From the NCBI GenBank assembly GCA_021234155.1, contig JAJEKV010000038.1, forward strand, positions 10,006,092 to 10,070,091: 64,000 bases of DNA, given 5' to 3'. Source of the stretch: Isoetes taiwanensis (lineage: Eukaryota > Streptophyta > Lycopodiopsida > Isoetales > Isoetaceae). The notes beneath the pieces are model-generated. The model was not told the origin of the DNA. It saw only the letters and a list, made by a program, of their open reading frames with translations, and did not search any database. Positions 1 through 10,610 of the stretch are shown in pieces (the first letter of the stretch is position 1; each line of letters begins with the position of its first letter). The position numbers were made by a program, and so were the translations under genes.

Positions 1-589
1 CCTTGCCCTAATTTTCCCCCGCCTTTATTTTCTATAGCCTTTGGCATCCTTTTTGCTAGTTTTTTTTTTTTCAAAAAAAAAAATAACATCTCCCATAACA
101 CACCCAAAACATCTCCCATAATTGGCTATCTTAACAATTGTCATGGGTATGCATTGAATTAAGGGTACAATCCCAATTGTTCTTGCAAACCCTCATTCTT
201 TCTAGCTAATTAACAAGATTGCGAATTAAACGGGAGCAAATCATCTAAAACGAGAGCAAAAGGAATATTCCTCAAAGATTCCCTTTTTTTACAAAAAGGG
301 GATAAAACGAGGTTAAAAAAAAAAAAGATGCATGAAATTCTATTTTGACCCCCCTCCCCCCCAAATGACTAATTTTTTTGTGCAACGAAAGAATTGACTT
401 TTTAAAGTGTCACTTTTCTTAGCAAATAGAATGTTCTTGAAGTATGTTTCAGAGAGAGAAACACTAATTTCGTGAGGATAAAATATTTAACAAAAAAATT
501 AAGTAAGTCCTCAGAATCTAAAACCTGTAGTATTCTCAAAATTTGAAGATAGAATCTTCATATTCACATGCAAAATTTACAGTCTTTTT
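1..589. other. Non-coding flank of the DUF7869/methyltransferase locus
   Basis: A+T-rich sequence with homopolymer runs and no open frame. It includes CTCAAAGATTCCCTTTTT near 274-291. A related TTTCAAAGATTCCTTT is found in inverted orientation near 8325-8340 on the far side of the locus. This could be the trace of terminal inverted repeats, but the match is short and I do not claim an end. Confidence 0.4.
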
Positions 590-3500
590 CTAAGACTCGC
601 TTATGTACAAAAGTGTGAGGAGTGATGAGAGGGATCCAGGGATGTCATCATATTCATTTATGCCATCCTCATCACCTTCACTTCTTTCACTGTCACTCGA
701 GGAAGTGCTTGAGTTATCTTCCTCATCATCACTATCAACCGATGGTGAAGCATTGCCACCACCACTCCCTTCTTCATCCTCTTCTTCGTAATTACAAGCT
801 TTTTTAAGCAAATTGATAGTCCTCTGGCGTAGACGATTGTCAGATTTCAATTTAAAATCATAGCACAATATAGTCACGTCATTAAGATTCAGCTCATCCC
901 TACAACCCATCTTCTTGGACTTTCTCCCTTTTCCTTGGCTTCTCATTTCTAACTCATATCTACCTTCAAAAGCATTTTCTGAGCGTGTTGCAAGCCAATG
1001 AATCTTGAGTTTAGTGACTAAGCCTTCCTCTTTGACTGTGTCAAGCACTTTTTCTATCCAGAAAGGTCGACCTTTGTCATCCTCCTCGGTTGGAAGAGCA
1101 ATCAAAGATACCTTTGGTAATTTCGCGGATATTACCATGAGGCTCATTCCTGCGTCTTGGTCCGAGGTACATGACTCGATCCTCGTCTTCTTCTACTGCA
1201 GGTGCTAATGTAGCATTGCTTGGACCTGCTTGGTGCTGGGGTTGATGGAAGGTGTTAGGCATTGAAATGATTCTTGCAACTGTCTTAGAGCTATATTTTG
1301 TACAATAATTTTCTGTTCGAGAAAGAAATTACTCCACCACATCCGATCTTCTTCTAAGAAGTACTTAAAGCCTGAGGAAATTCCATTTTCAATGGCTTTT
1401 AAGGATGACACCGGGTACTTTTCTTTCCGCTTGGACTCCTTAGGATTTTTGAGAGGAAGTTGCTCAAAGACGTTCTATGAATGAAGTGTCCGGAATATAT
1501 TTAAGGAAGCGTAATCCTCTCGTGGACTCGGTCCTTAGTTGTGGTATTCTTCTACCCCTCAGAAGAAGCTTTGACAATCCTTCAAGTAGAACTTGATGTG
1601 ATGTTGAAAGGTGAGATTGAACTTGTTCACGCCTTGTTCTCTGTGTCTCAACGTTGAGAGAAAAAAACAAACTCTCTGAAATCAGCAGATCTCTTTAAGA
1701 AGATCGATCACCGAGTGGGAGTGTAAGAATCTTCAATAATTCGAACTAAAGTAGGAATAGAAAAAGCCTTCTTCCTTCTAAGGCGCCACGTAAAATCTTC
1801 TTGAACATTTGGTCAATCGACACGAAAGTGTGGCCTACAAGTAAGAAACCGAGCTTCCACTTTTCTAAAAATCCCTAGCTCCACTAACATGGCACGATGC
1901 ATAAAGAGTGTTTGATTCTTGTTCTCCCTTGTAGTATTGTCAAGTTGCGTAAAGCACCGGTGGTAATTCTTTGTTGCTCGCCGACAGGACCTTGTTAAGA
2001 ATTGTAATTGTGAGGTTTGGGTCACCATGCAAGTTTGGATACGTCAAAAATACTTTGCACTTTAGACTTCCTTTGAAGACCATAGCTCCTACAAGGTGGA
2101 CCTTAACAAAACATTCCTCCGGCACATCTTTAGGAATGTTCAAGAAATGCGGTAGAGTGTTTTTTTTTGGTCCATTCCATCAATCACAAATGACATATAT
2201 TGCAAAGTGGACGTTCAAGAGCTTTTTTTTACGTCAGGCTTGGCAAGCTTTCTTCTCTCTCACGCTTGGTGTTCACGATGTCCGCAAGGTTACGTTGCAC
2301 AATATCTCGTAGAAGAAATCAGGTCAAAGCATTTTCTTTAAAACAAGTGAGAGATTGGAGAACATGAGCTTACTTCTTTTCGACCTCTGCTTTTTGGTTC
2401 TCGTTGACTCTTTAATTTCAAGACACCTTGAGCAAAACGGACATTCTATGTCTCCCCGGGAATTTTCACAAGACCGAATTCACTTTTCCACGCCCGGTGA
2501 AGTGTGAGTAAGGGATGTCTTGAAACCGAAGTGCAAGTCTCTTTGTATTCATTAAAAACATCTTTTTGGTGATGTTATCATCCAAATGATACATGTTGTT
2601 GTTAGGCGCCTTCTCACACATTTTTTCTCTAAAATATTTCTCCATCCATGACACAAAGAAGAAGGGCATGCATGGTTACAACTCTTCTTGGTCCACAATG
2701 ATCATCAATTCTTTGGATTTTTGTCCGATCTTTTTTGTGTATTCCCCGGTGGACCCTAAACGATGGACAACCATAAAGCATTTTCGCAAACTTCTTCACG
2801 GTTAATGTAGTGCAAGAAGGTGATGCGGTCCTGGTCTTACATGATAGGCCAAGTAGGTATTCTCGTCAGCCAATGTCATTGAACAGAAGTTGTCTCTAAT
2901 TGCTCGTAATTTAGACATGTTAAATTTGTTGATACAACCCAATGAGCAGCATTTAGTTCTTAAAGTCTTCTCATTTTATGCTCGTCCATAAGGTTTCTTC
3001 TTCTTACGGAGGGAGCATGCTCTCAAACCATAATCCACCTTGAATTTCTTGGTGGACCTGGCCGGAGAATGTGTAATCTCGCTGCACCTCTCTCGTGTCT
3101 TCATCTTCCAAAGAGTTCTACTACTGGGGTGACCTCCTCTACCCTTAGTGGTGTGCTTGTAGAGGAGAACAAACCTGACGTGAAGTCAATCCGGATAAGG
3201 CTGAGGTACAGTGTTGAATGAAGGATATGGGCCACCATATGAAGTGCCAGCGAATGTTGTTGCAGCTTCTTCACAAGGAGTTCGTTCGAACATGTCTCTT
3301 ACAGCCAACTGAAATTCTACAAACCCATGTGTCACGGTTGTGTGAAGAGGAGTAGATGCTGCAAGGTCATCTTCATTTGTAGTGAAATCGTGGTGGGAGA
3401 AGCGATGGAGAATCTCGCGGTCTTCGGAACCTGCTGTATTCCTTGTTTGTGTAAGTGAAGAAGGAGAAACTACAAATGGCTGAGGTAGTCTGTTCCAAAA

Positions 3501-3791
3501 AATTTGCTGAGGTCGAGCCTTTGTAGTGTCGGGGGATGGTACAAATGGTGGTGGAAGATTGCTACGTACAACAGGTGAGGCTGTGAAAGGACTTGGAGAG
3601 GGTTGGAAAGGTGGTGGCAGTCTACTAGTTACTGGACTGGGAGTGTCTTCGAGAAGCAACAAAAACCTTGCCGAGGTAGGAGTTGAAGAAGCATCCCCGC
3701 CTTGTGTTCCCTCTGATGTAGAGGTACTTGGGGAAACAAATGGTGGTGGAAGTTTGTTTACGAAGCGGTTAACCATGTTAAGCAACTGCAA
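590..3791 (-). pseudogene. DUF7869-type transposase-like gene, decayed
   Basis: Several minus-strand frames read in order as one protein. The N-terminal block (3186-3791) is proline-rich with repeated LPPPFVPSP-type units. The core lies at about 1740-2210 and shows IDGMDQKK (about 2170-2205), DPNLT (about 2010-2025), QLDNTTRENKN (about 1914-1946) and GHTFVSIDQMF (about 1807-1839). I know these motifs from the DUF7869 domain of transposon-borne proteins, thought to be RNase-H-like. The C-terminal block (590-1147) has a FWIEKVL segment and then an acidic serine tail. The reading frame breaks near 1947 (between LPPVLY and QLDNTT) and near 1840 (just before GHTF), so the copy is a pseudogene unless these are sequence errors. 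It diverges from the plus-strand gene that starts near 4749. Domain identity is from motif memory; the transposase role is inferred from the family. Confidence 0.7.
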
Positions 3792-3837
3792 AAAATTGTG
3801 GACTTGTCAGTAACTCAAAAGGCAGTTGGACTAAACA

Positions 3838-4572
3838 TATTCGAGAATACAAAAAACTATTCCAGAATACTTTTTGGTGTGCAGCATCCTATTCCAGAAT
3901 ACACTTGTCCACACTGTTTGGACAAGACGTATTCCACCTCACATAGAAAAACATGACTGACAGTGGCCTACCTTTAAAAAGGAAATTTGAGCCCGCGTGT
4001 ATTCCGCTGGGGAGTTTTTAGTCGTCACCGAAAGCCCGATCTATATTGCTTTGTCAGATTCCAATTTACATAGCGAAAATAATAAACAGGTAAGCATGTA
4101 AAGTACATAGTACATCCTTCGTGTGCTTGCTGATTTCCTTTTGAAGGCCAAAGTGTATTCCGGAATACACTCTGCCCTTCAGTCGAAGAGCAGAGTGTAT
4201 TCCGACACACTCGAAAGTGTATTCGGAATACACTCGCTTCTTCGGGCCAAGTGCAAAGTGTATTCAAATACACTCGCTTCTTCTCGACTGAAGTGCAAAA
4301 CACTTTGCCCTTTGACTGAAGGGCAAAGTGTATTCTAGAATACACTTTACCTTCTTGTGTGAGCAAAGTGTATTCCAGAATACACTTTGCCTGTCTCATT
4401 GAAAACACTGGTTGTTTTTAGCTTAAACATACCATTTTTTTGCTTAAACATACCACTTTTTAGTCCAATTAAAGCACAAAAAATCGAGTTTTTTCGACAA
4501 TATTTTTGCTTTTTTTCCTGTTTTTTGCTGGCCTTTAGGGCACAAGATTAGCAAAGTTATTCTGGAATACAG
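3838..4572. repeat. Cluster of GTGTATTCnnGAATACAC palindromes between divergent genes
   Basis: About ten imperfect to perfect palindromes lie between the two divergent genes, at roughly 3838-3850, 3858-3870, 3890-3904, 4151-4171, 4194-4210, 4216-4234, 4257-4274, 4323-4350, 4363-4390 and 4559-4570. The longest has 13-bp arms, GCAAAGTGTATTC and GAATACACTTTGC, around a 2-bp centre. The centres vary (CCGG, CCAG, CTAG, CGAG, CGG) while the TATTC/GAATA arms are kept. Short spacers with CCCTTCAGTCGAAG or CTTCTTCGGGCC recur between copies. All contain TTCnnGAA, the core of a heat-shock element, but the conserved arms extend well beyond that core. They could be transposase or regulator binding sites, or nested short hairpin elements. 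Confidence 0.85.
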
Positions 4573-4748
4573 TTTTCGTCCTATTTCAAGTCTTAACAGT
4601 GTTGTTCTAAACATCTCAGTGGCAGGCAAGAAGGAAGCAAGAGGGCACCAAAAAAAACTCTGGCCACACCCAATGAAGCAGATCACCGACATCGGACAAA
4701 CTGCGATTTAATTTAAAATTTTCAAACGCAGTTGGTTCAGAACTGTGG

Positions 4749-6307
4749 GTGCGCGGGCGAAAAAATACAAAGATTCTCACATTCTTACACGTTTGCAAGA
4801 GCGCTGGCAATAAACGGTACGCGGAATCCGAGTTCCTCAACCTCGGGACAATAAAAGATGTCTCCGAGGTTGCCGGACAAGGAGGTCAGGTGGGGAGGAT
4901 ATCCTTCAAGACCTCCCAGGGCTACATCGTTGTAGACATTGCAACCTTTAGAATTGTCAGCGTGCAACCACCGGCGCTGTACAAATTCATTTCACATTAC
5001 CGGACAAAATGTAGCCTGGCTTCAATTATTAGACAGGTTTGTTCTAGTACGAGCGAGGACTTTCCTGTCAGTGAGTCTGAGAAAGAAGAAGAAGGTGGAA
5101 AATCATCACCTTCCCCAAGCACTTCTGGGAGGGAATGAGATGAAACACGGAAGAAGAAGTAGAGGAAGAGGCCCCAGAGCAGCCAAAGAAACTTAGCAGG
5201 CCAAGAGACACCATAGCCGCTAAGGAGCCAAAGAAGTTTGAAAGTACATCGCCTTGAAATTGTAGAGCTCCCCGAGAAAAGCACAAAGAAAAGAAAGGGC
5301 AAAGGAAAAGCACCCGGGGTAGCAATTAAAGAAAAGAAAGTTGATAAGACCTCCGAAAGAATGGAGGTAATAAATAGAGATAAATTTGTACAAGGGGTGA
5401 TCTATCTTCCTCGCGGACTTGCATGAGGCTGCCCCTCAAGAATGAAGTCGGTGAAAGGCCACTTCAAAGTTCGAAAGATTTATGCCGACCACTTAAGGAA
5501 CCCGGCGACGTAATCGAGCAATCCAAATGCTCATGTGGCCCCAATAGTTGTCCTTGTTGATGGGATCAATGCACATCCCCCGTAACTATGACGCAGAAAA
5601 TGCGCACATATACACTCACTACGCCCCGGAGGAAACCATAGCTTCAAGGCAAGAAGGCAAATTGCATACAAAGAGAAGAAAAAACCCCTGTGTACCTCTC
5701 CGCCCCGTATGCCAAGCATCGTGGTCTTACCGATGAAGAAGTTTAAAATCATTGCCAACACCCACAATGCCGACAACGAAAGTACAAGCTAAAGATGAGC
5801 TTCACGACAAGATTCGCTTTATGCAATGGAGTATATTATATTTAAAGAAAAATATGGAGAAGATTTAAAGAAACCAAAGATACTCTTTAGAACTCAAGGA
5901 AGCGCGGCGCTGTAGGAGTGTTTGCCTCAAGTATGATGAGGCTAATAAACGGCAGTCTCTCATACCACATGACAACTGGTTTCAACTAGCCTTCAGAGAC
6001 GGCAGAGTAAGTTTTTTTTGTATTCTGGAATAACCTTATAGCCCTTCCACTGACCTCGTTCTTTTCTGTGCAGATATGGGACCTCCAAAACGAAATTTGT
6101 ACCATGTTCGAGAGAGGTGAATTGAAAAGTAAAGGAAAGGTCGCCGAAAAAAAGAAAGGTTCTGACGTCCCTAAGAAAGAAATGACGATAATTGTTTGGA
6201 GAGAAATGCAGGGCTTCAATGACATGGACTTACTCGAAAGGCTACTGCAGAAGGTCATAGATAAAGAATTTACTCTTGAAGAAATGTCCAAGGAGCTGCA
6301 CAAGTAA
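4749..6307 (+). pseudogene. Upstream coding blocks of the methyltransferase gene, broken
   Basis: Plus-strand coding blocks precede the methyltransferase domain. Block one (4749-5138) ends in an acidic and serine-rich stretch. Block two (about 5238-5426) is strongly basic (KKRKGKGKAPG). A third reads YAKHRGLTDEEV near 5708-5745. A fourth (6068-6307), headed by a splice-acceptor-like TGTGCAG, is a charged region ending in EEMSKELHK. Stops and frame changes separate them, partly because of introns and partly because of decay. I recognise no domain. The charge pattern suggests a nuclear or DNA-binding extension, which is inference. The blocks lead directly into the methyltransferase exons. Confidence 0.45.
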
Positions 6308-6350
6308 GCACGACAGAACATTTGTTTGACTTTTTCTTCGGTAGCACGAA

Positions 6351-6454
6351 GCGTATTCCAGAATATACATGGGCTCAGCATGTTGGCCAAAGTGTATTCG
6401 GGAATACAGTTTGGCTTCGGCGTGTAAGCCAAAGTGTATTCCGGAATACACTTT
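6351..6454. repeat. Three more copies of the GTGTATTCnnGAATACAC palindrome
   Basis: Palindromes at about 6351-6369, 6389-6410 and 6431-6454 match those at 3.8-4.6 kb. The last is near-perfect, AAAGTGTATTCCGGAATACA and onwards. They lie in a probable intron of the plus-strand gene, just after a GTAAGC donor-like site at 6305. A further partial copy sits at 6020-6034 next to GTAAGTTT. Copies therefore occupy both the shared promoter region and introns, but not the recognisable coding blocks. Confidence 0.8.
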
Positions 6455-6536
6455 GTTTGTTGTAAAAAACTTACTGCCTATTGTAAAATGATCCCGTTGT
6501 TCCTACTAATATTTTCTTCTTACTAATGTTGCTCTA

Positions 6537-7996
6537 TTGTACAACCAAAAAAACATCATCACATGTCAAACATGCTTGATGGAACAGTTAAACATTGACA
6601 GCTGGGAAAGGTGTAAAGAACTTTACCCCATCGCGACCTCGGACGAAAGGATTATTCAATACGCTCCAAATTTTGAAGGCTGGGTATGTTGTGTAGTTTT
6701 CTACTTTTTCTTTTTTCTTGTTACAAAGACAAACTGTTTTGCAGAGCAAAAAGAAAAACAAGGACCTGTCAGAGAGCTTTATGCATCCGGGTCGACAAAC
6801 AGAGGAGAGGACGCCGCGCAGACAAAGCGTGTTTTGGATAATGAACCCTCCGAGTACGAACGGTTTACTATGTTCGATCAAAATAACCTGTTCTGTATAG
6901 TACACGGTGATTGCACCAAATTAGCCGAAACAATAAAGCCCCAAGATTTTACCTTGGTAATAGCTGACCTTCGTTACGGTTTTAAGCTCAAAGACAACCG
7001 CTACGACGACCAGCCATTTAAAAACTCTGAGTTTAACGCCCCGCCGACGGTATTAAGCAAATTACCACAAGCAAAACATTGAGGCCGGTTGTATTTCACT
7101 CAAGCATGCAATCCCGCCTTGTGGAAGCCAGTTTCAAGAATCATTTTGGTTCCCCTACGCAAGCTGGTTATGAAAATCTGGTTTGGTAAGCTCTTATTCT
7201 GTAATACATATGTGCTTTTGTTTTCTTTACGTTCTTTTTCATTTAGTTACAACTGTTAGTTTCAATTAGTTAGTTAGGAGTTTCTATTTCGAATACGTTT
7301 ATTTCTACCAGCATCGAAATCCTTTTTATTTTTTTGTTCCATAGGTATAAAACAAATATAAATTACCACGGCGGAGGCCCTAGACTGTTAAGTAAGGTCG
7401 AATATCTCCATGTCGCTTATTGGAGTTTCGATGGCAAACATACAATGGAACACTTCAACACAGCGGCGTGGCCAGAACTTCTCAAACGTGTTGGAGTCTC
7501 TAGCAGTGTTGCAGAAGCTGCAGGACCCTAGTGCACAAGGAAGAATAGTGAATCACTATCAGAAGCCACAGAAGTTGATTAACCATCTTCTGGACATGTT
7601 CTCACGTCCAGGAGATTGGGTGCTCGACGCATTTTCTGGCTCTGGTACAACTATTGCTTGTGCACTTAAGAAGGGCCGTAATTGTGTAGTCGTTGATATT
7701 GACAAGGAGGTCAGAACTTCATCAAGATGAGACTTTCGCCTTTACCAAATCTACCGATGAGAATTAAGAATTGGGGCAAAGTCTAATTCGATTTTGATAA
7801 GATGACATCTTCCCGAGATATGCCTCCCTTTTACAAGCTCCTTGGAAGACTTAAGCTACGCTTTGCAGAGCCGAAAGAAGTTGCTCTAGCTACAATACCG
7901 GAACATGATCCTACTACCAACACGGAGAAGCCTAAATCACCAGAGAAAGGTGAAAAGGTAGAATCTGAACAAGCAGAGACAAAGCAAAAAAAATGA
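6537..7996 (+). pseudogene. Beta-class N4-cytosine/N6-adenine DNA methyltransferase, degenerate
   Basis: Blocks appear in the order motif IV, target region, motif I, as in beta-class amino-methyltransferases (PF01555-like). NNLFCIVHGDC then DFTLVIADLRYGF (about 6880-6990) is the motif IV region. EYLHVAYWSFDGKH follows near 7400. NHYQKPQKLINHLLDMF then DWVLDAFSGSGTT (about 7550-7655) is the S-adenosylmethionine-binding motif I, followed by GRNCVVVDIDKE. Probable introns are 6684-6745 and about 7186-7344. The catalytic motif expected as DPPY reads DLRY, which probably abolishes activity. Stops at 7081-7083 and a frame change near 7530 also break it. A lysine-rich tail (7802-7996) closes the gene. 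It modifies exocyclic amino groups of DNA bases in known families; which base is unknown here. Prokaryote-type in origin, it most likely travels with the neighbouring DUF7869 gene. Confidence 0.72.
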
Positions 7997-8390
7997 AGAA
8001 GATTTTAATCTAGATCTCTGACGGATCATATGTTGTGGCTATTGATTGACATTTATTATTTATTGCCATTATTGATGTAACACAAAAACAGTTATAAAAT
8101 TATTATTATTATGTTTACTAAATTTGTGCTTTTTGTACATCCACCTATATAAAATTACGTATTCATGTCTCAATTTTGCTATTTTCACATGCTTCACTCC
8201 AAAATACCAAAGTCGTGTCCAAAAAATACGGCAAAAATAGGCCAAAAAAAAAAGTCGATACTCCTGAAACTTTAAACCTCTCTTAAAAAAGCCTAATTTT
8301 TAAAGTGACGTGTTTTTTCTAAAGGAATCTTTGAAACGGGAGTGCTGCAACACTCCCCTTTAATTTGCAACAGTGTTAATTAGTCATGTA
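7997..8390. other. Non-coding 3' flank with a short hairpin
   Basis: A+T-rich with no open frame. It contains a perfect 7-bp-arm hairpin, GGGAGTG-ctgcaa-CACTCCC, at 8338-8357. That may mark an element end or a transcription terminus. Confidence 0.4.
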
Positions 8391-8434
8391 CTAGTAACAG
8401 TGCCTAGAGTTGCTGGGGATTACTTGGGAACCTG
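8391..8434 (-). mobile_element. Helitron-type 3' terminus (degenerate)
   Basis: Read on the minus strand, a weak hairpin corresponding to GCCTAGAGTTGCTGGGG is followed by a short spacer and CTAG, then T (plus-strand A at 8390). That is the Helitron 3' rule: hairpin, CTRR, insertion between A and T. The 44-bp sequence aligns base for base with 25731-25774, and structurally with 37820-37853. The stem is weakened by changes that look like C-to-T decay. The element would extend rightwards from here. I cannot place its 5' end. Confidence 0.5.
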
Positions 8435-10400
8435 TAAAATTATAAGTGAACAATAGGAAAATAATACAGTAATAACTCAGCAGTTAATTTTTATAGTTGA
8501 TATCTTGACAATTGCACATTGAAAAGGTAGTACATGGTTACTCATAAGAGATCCAGTGTTTTGCTTTGGTGGGTACGTGGTGAGTTAAAGAGCAATTTCA
8601 TCCGTAGGATCTTTTTGTAGACTACATTTGGAGTGAATCTCCTGTTGTTTTATAGTAGTGCTCCTTGTCTTGAGGTGTCTTGGATATAGATCTTCATTAT
8701 TATGCACCTTGAGTTGAGAATGCGACATAGATCTGGCCGTGCGTGAACTAGTATTGGCAGGTAGATGCCAACAGAGGCCATGAACCGCCCTTTTGTGGCT
8801 ATCTATATACATATAACACGCCCATTTGAAATTTAATGGTATATATGATGACATGTCCATTTAGTCTTTTCAAATGTCATATTAAAACAAGGTGATGCGC
8901 ACGGAGGGTTGCCCTCCATGGCCGGAGGTTGAAGTGGCTTAAATCATACTTGAAAGTCATATTTTTACAATCAACAAAAATTGCTATTTTAAAACATTGA
9001 CATTTTGTGTTGGTGATGCCCACAGTATTGCAACTTTTTACCTTCCTCTAAATAAATAGGGTTAAGCAAAGACCTAGCATCCTGATGCTTGGAACTAACT
9101 GGAGCATGCACATTACCTTGACATAGGGATTTTGACTTTTAGACTACGATGGATATTTTTGCAAGGGAAAATGCAGGTATAGCACATATAAGACATGGTA
9201 CATGCTAGGTTATTTCTGCTAGGCCAATTAACGTTATTCTGTTGAAATTATTTCAAATGGTAATATTCTCTAATTTCGTTTTTCAGTCTGCCATGGTCCA
9301 TGGATTTCTCACTTGATTTTGGCATGGATCTGATTTTACATTAAATCAGTAAGAGGGTGACCTACATGGCACTATGTTGACCTACACATATGACATCATG
9401 CTAGTTAGGTTATTCTTGCTAAGCCTAACCATGAACTGGAATTTGGAATTCGTCCCAAAAGTATTTTCTGACAACTAACATTTGCAAGGAAAATAATGGA
9501 CCCATTGTTTTCCCTTGTATTGTTCAGAATGAATGAAGCATGGCACATGTAGAACTTAAATAGCAAGATGGCATGTCGTTAAACCTTAAGGTGTGTCATG
9601 TTTTATATTTTAATATTGGATGATTATCATGTTTAGACCTGCAATTTATTGTTGCATGATGGCAACGATATGTTGAGTAGTTCTAAGTGATCCTTACATA
9701 CCATGGGTTAGGATCCATGGTGTAGGACTTCGCTTGCTCCATGCTTTAAGTCCACTACACTTGCACTTTTCCATGAGGCAACAATTTGCATGGGTTCATG
9801 TATGGGTTCCATCGAACAAAATTAGCATGCAACATCAGGTCCTATATCTACCACTAATATCATTTTCCCATGAGAATACATCCCGCAATTTATCGTGGCG
9901 TTGGTTCCGTAAAAATGCAATGGTCGCTTAGTAAAGTAGTGTGAATATCAAACTTGCAATAATAGTTTGAAATTTGCAAAAGTTAAAGCCTAAGACATTA
10001 AAATTTTAAATGTAGCTACAAAATAAGTCAAAGGATCCTATTTGAAAAAGATGAACACCCAAATTGTAAGGTGCCACCATGTTGCTAGGGCAGCCATTGA
10101 TTTAATATTTTAGGAGGAAGCAAGCTAATATTTCAATAGTATTATTTTGTCCTCAATTTAGTGAGCATGGCTGATCGTAACAAAATTGTAAAAAGAAAAT
10201 TATATCAAAAGCAGCACCTTTAACTCGGGATTGCTAGATGTTTTGGATCCTTATTCTCCTCTTTATTGACTTTTGACCAAATCAAATCCTTCTGCCCCAA
10301 ATCTTCTAAAACTATAGAAAGATATGTTTGCTTCTTGGATCATTACCAAAAGAAACGAGCTTGTGTTCGTTGTTTGCTTCTAGGCTTTGAAGAAATGCCT
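8435..10400. other. Intergenic A+T-rich DNA
   Basis: No convincing coding frame, RNA gene or repeat seen. Many short GCATG-containing words but no array. Confidence 0.4.
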
Positions 10401-10610
10401 TCAAGAGTCACGCAGAACCATATAAGTTCCTCCTCTTAATAGAAAAGCTACACCTTGAGTTTTTCTTGTCACCTCCCCTTCAAGGGCATTATGGCTGGTA
10501 AATGGGCAGGGGAGCAGGGTTGCAGCTTCTTGCCTGAGTGCAATTCTTGCTTCTGCGTCTATTTCACGTTGTGATGCCGTGTACATTAGGCCAAGGTTAC
10601 CACTTGGACA
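10401..10610 (-). other. Exon-like open block, unrecognised
   Basis: The minus strand is open for about 62 codons (MYTASQREIDAEARIALRQE and on, ending in YMVLRDS and a stop). The base composition is more balanced than the surroundings. I do not recognise the peptide. It could be a terminal exon of a lost gene or chance. Confidence 0.2.

Noticed and set aside
4025-4408. 127-codon minus-strand frame
   Set aside because: It runs through the palindrome cluster, and its repeated peptide just mirrors the repeats.
3838-4572. Calling the palindromes heat-shock elements outright
   Set aside because: The TTCnnGAA core fits, but the conserved arms extend beyond it and functional heat-shock elements need at least three adjoining GAA units.
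1-8360. Terminal inverted repeats for the DUF7869/methyltransferase element
   Set aside because: Only a 12-15-bp imperfect match (TCAAAGATTCC) was found with no target duplication; not enough to set ends.
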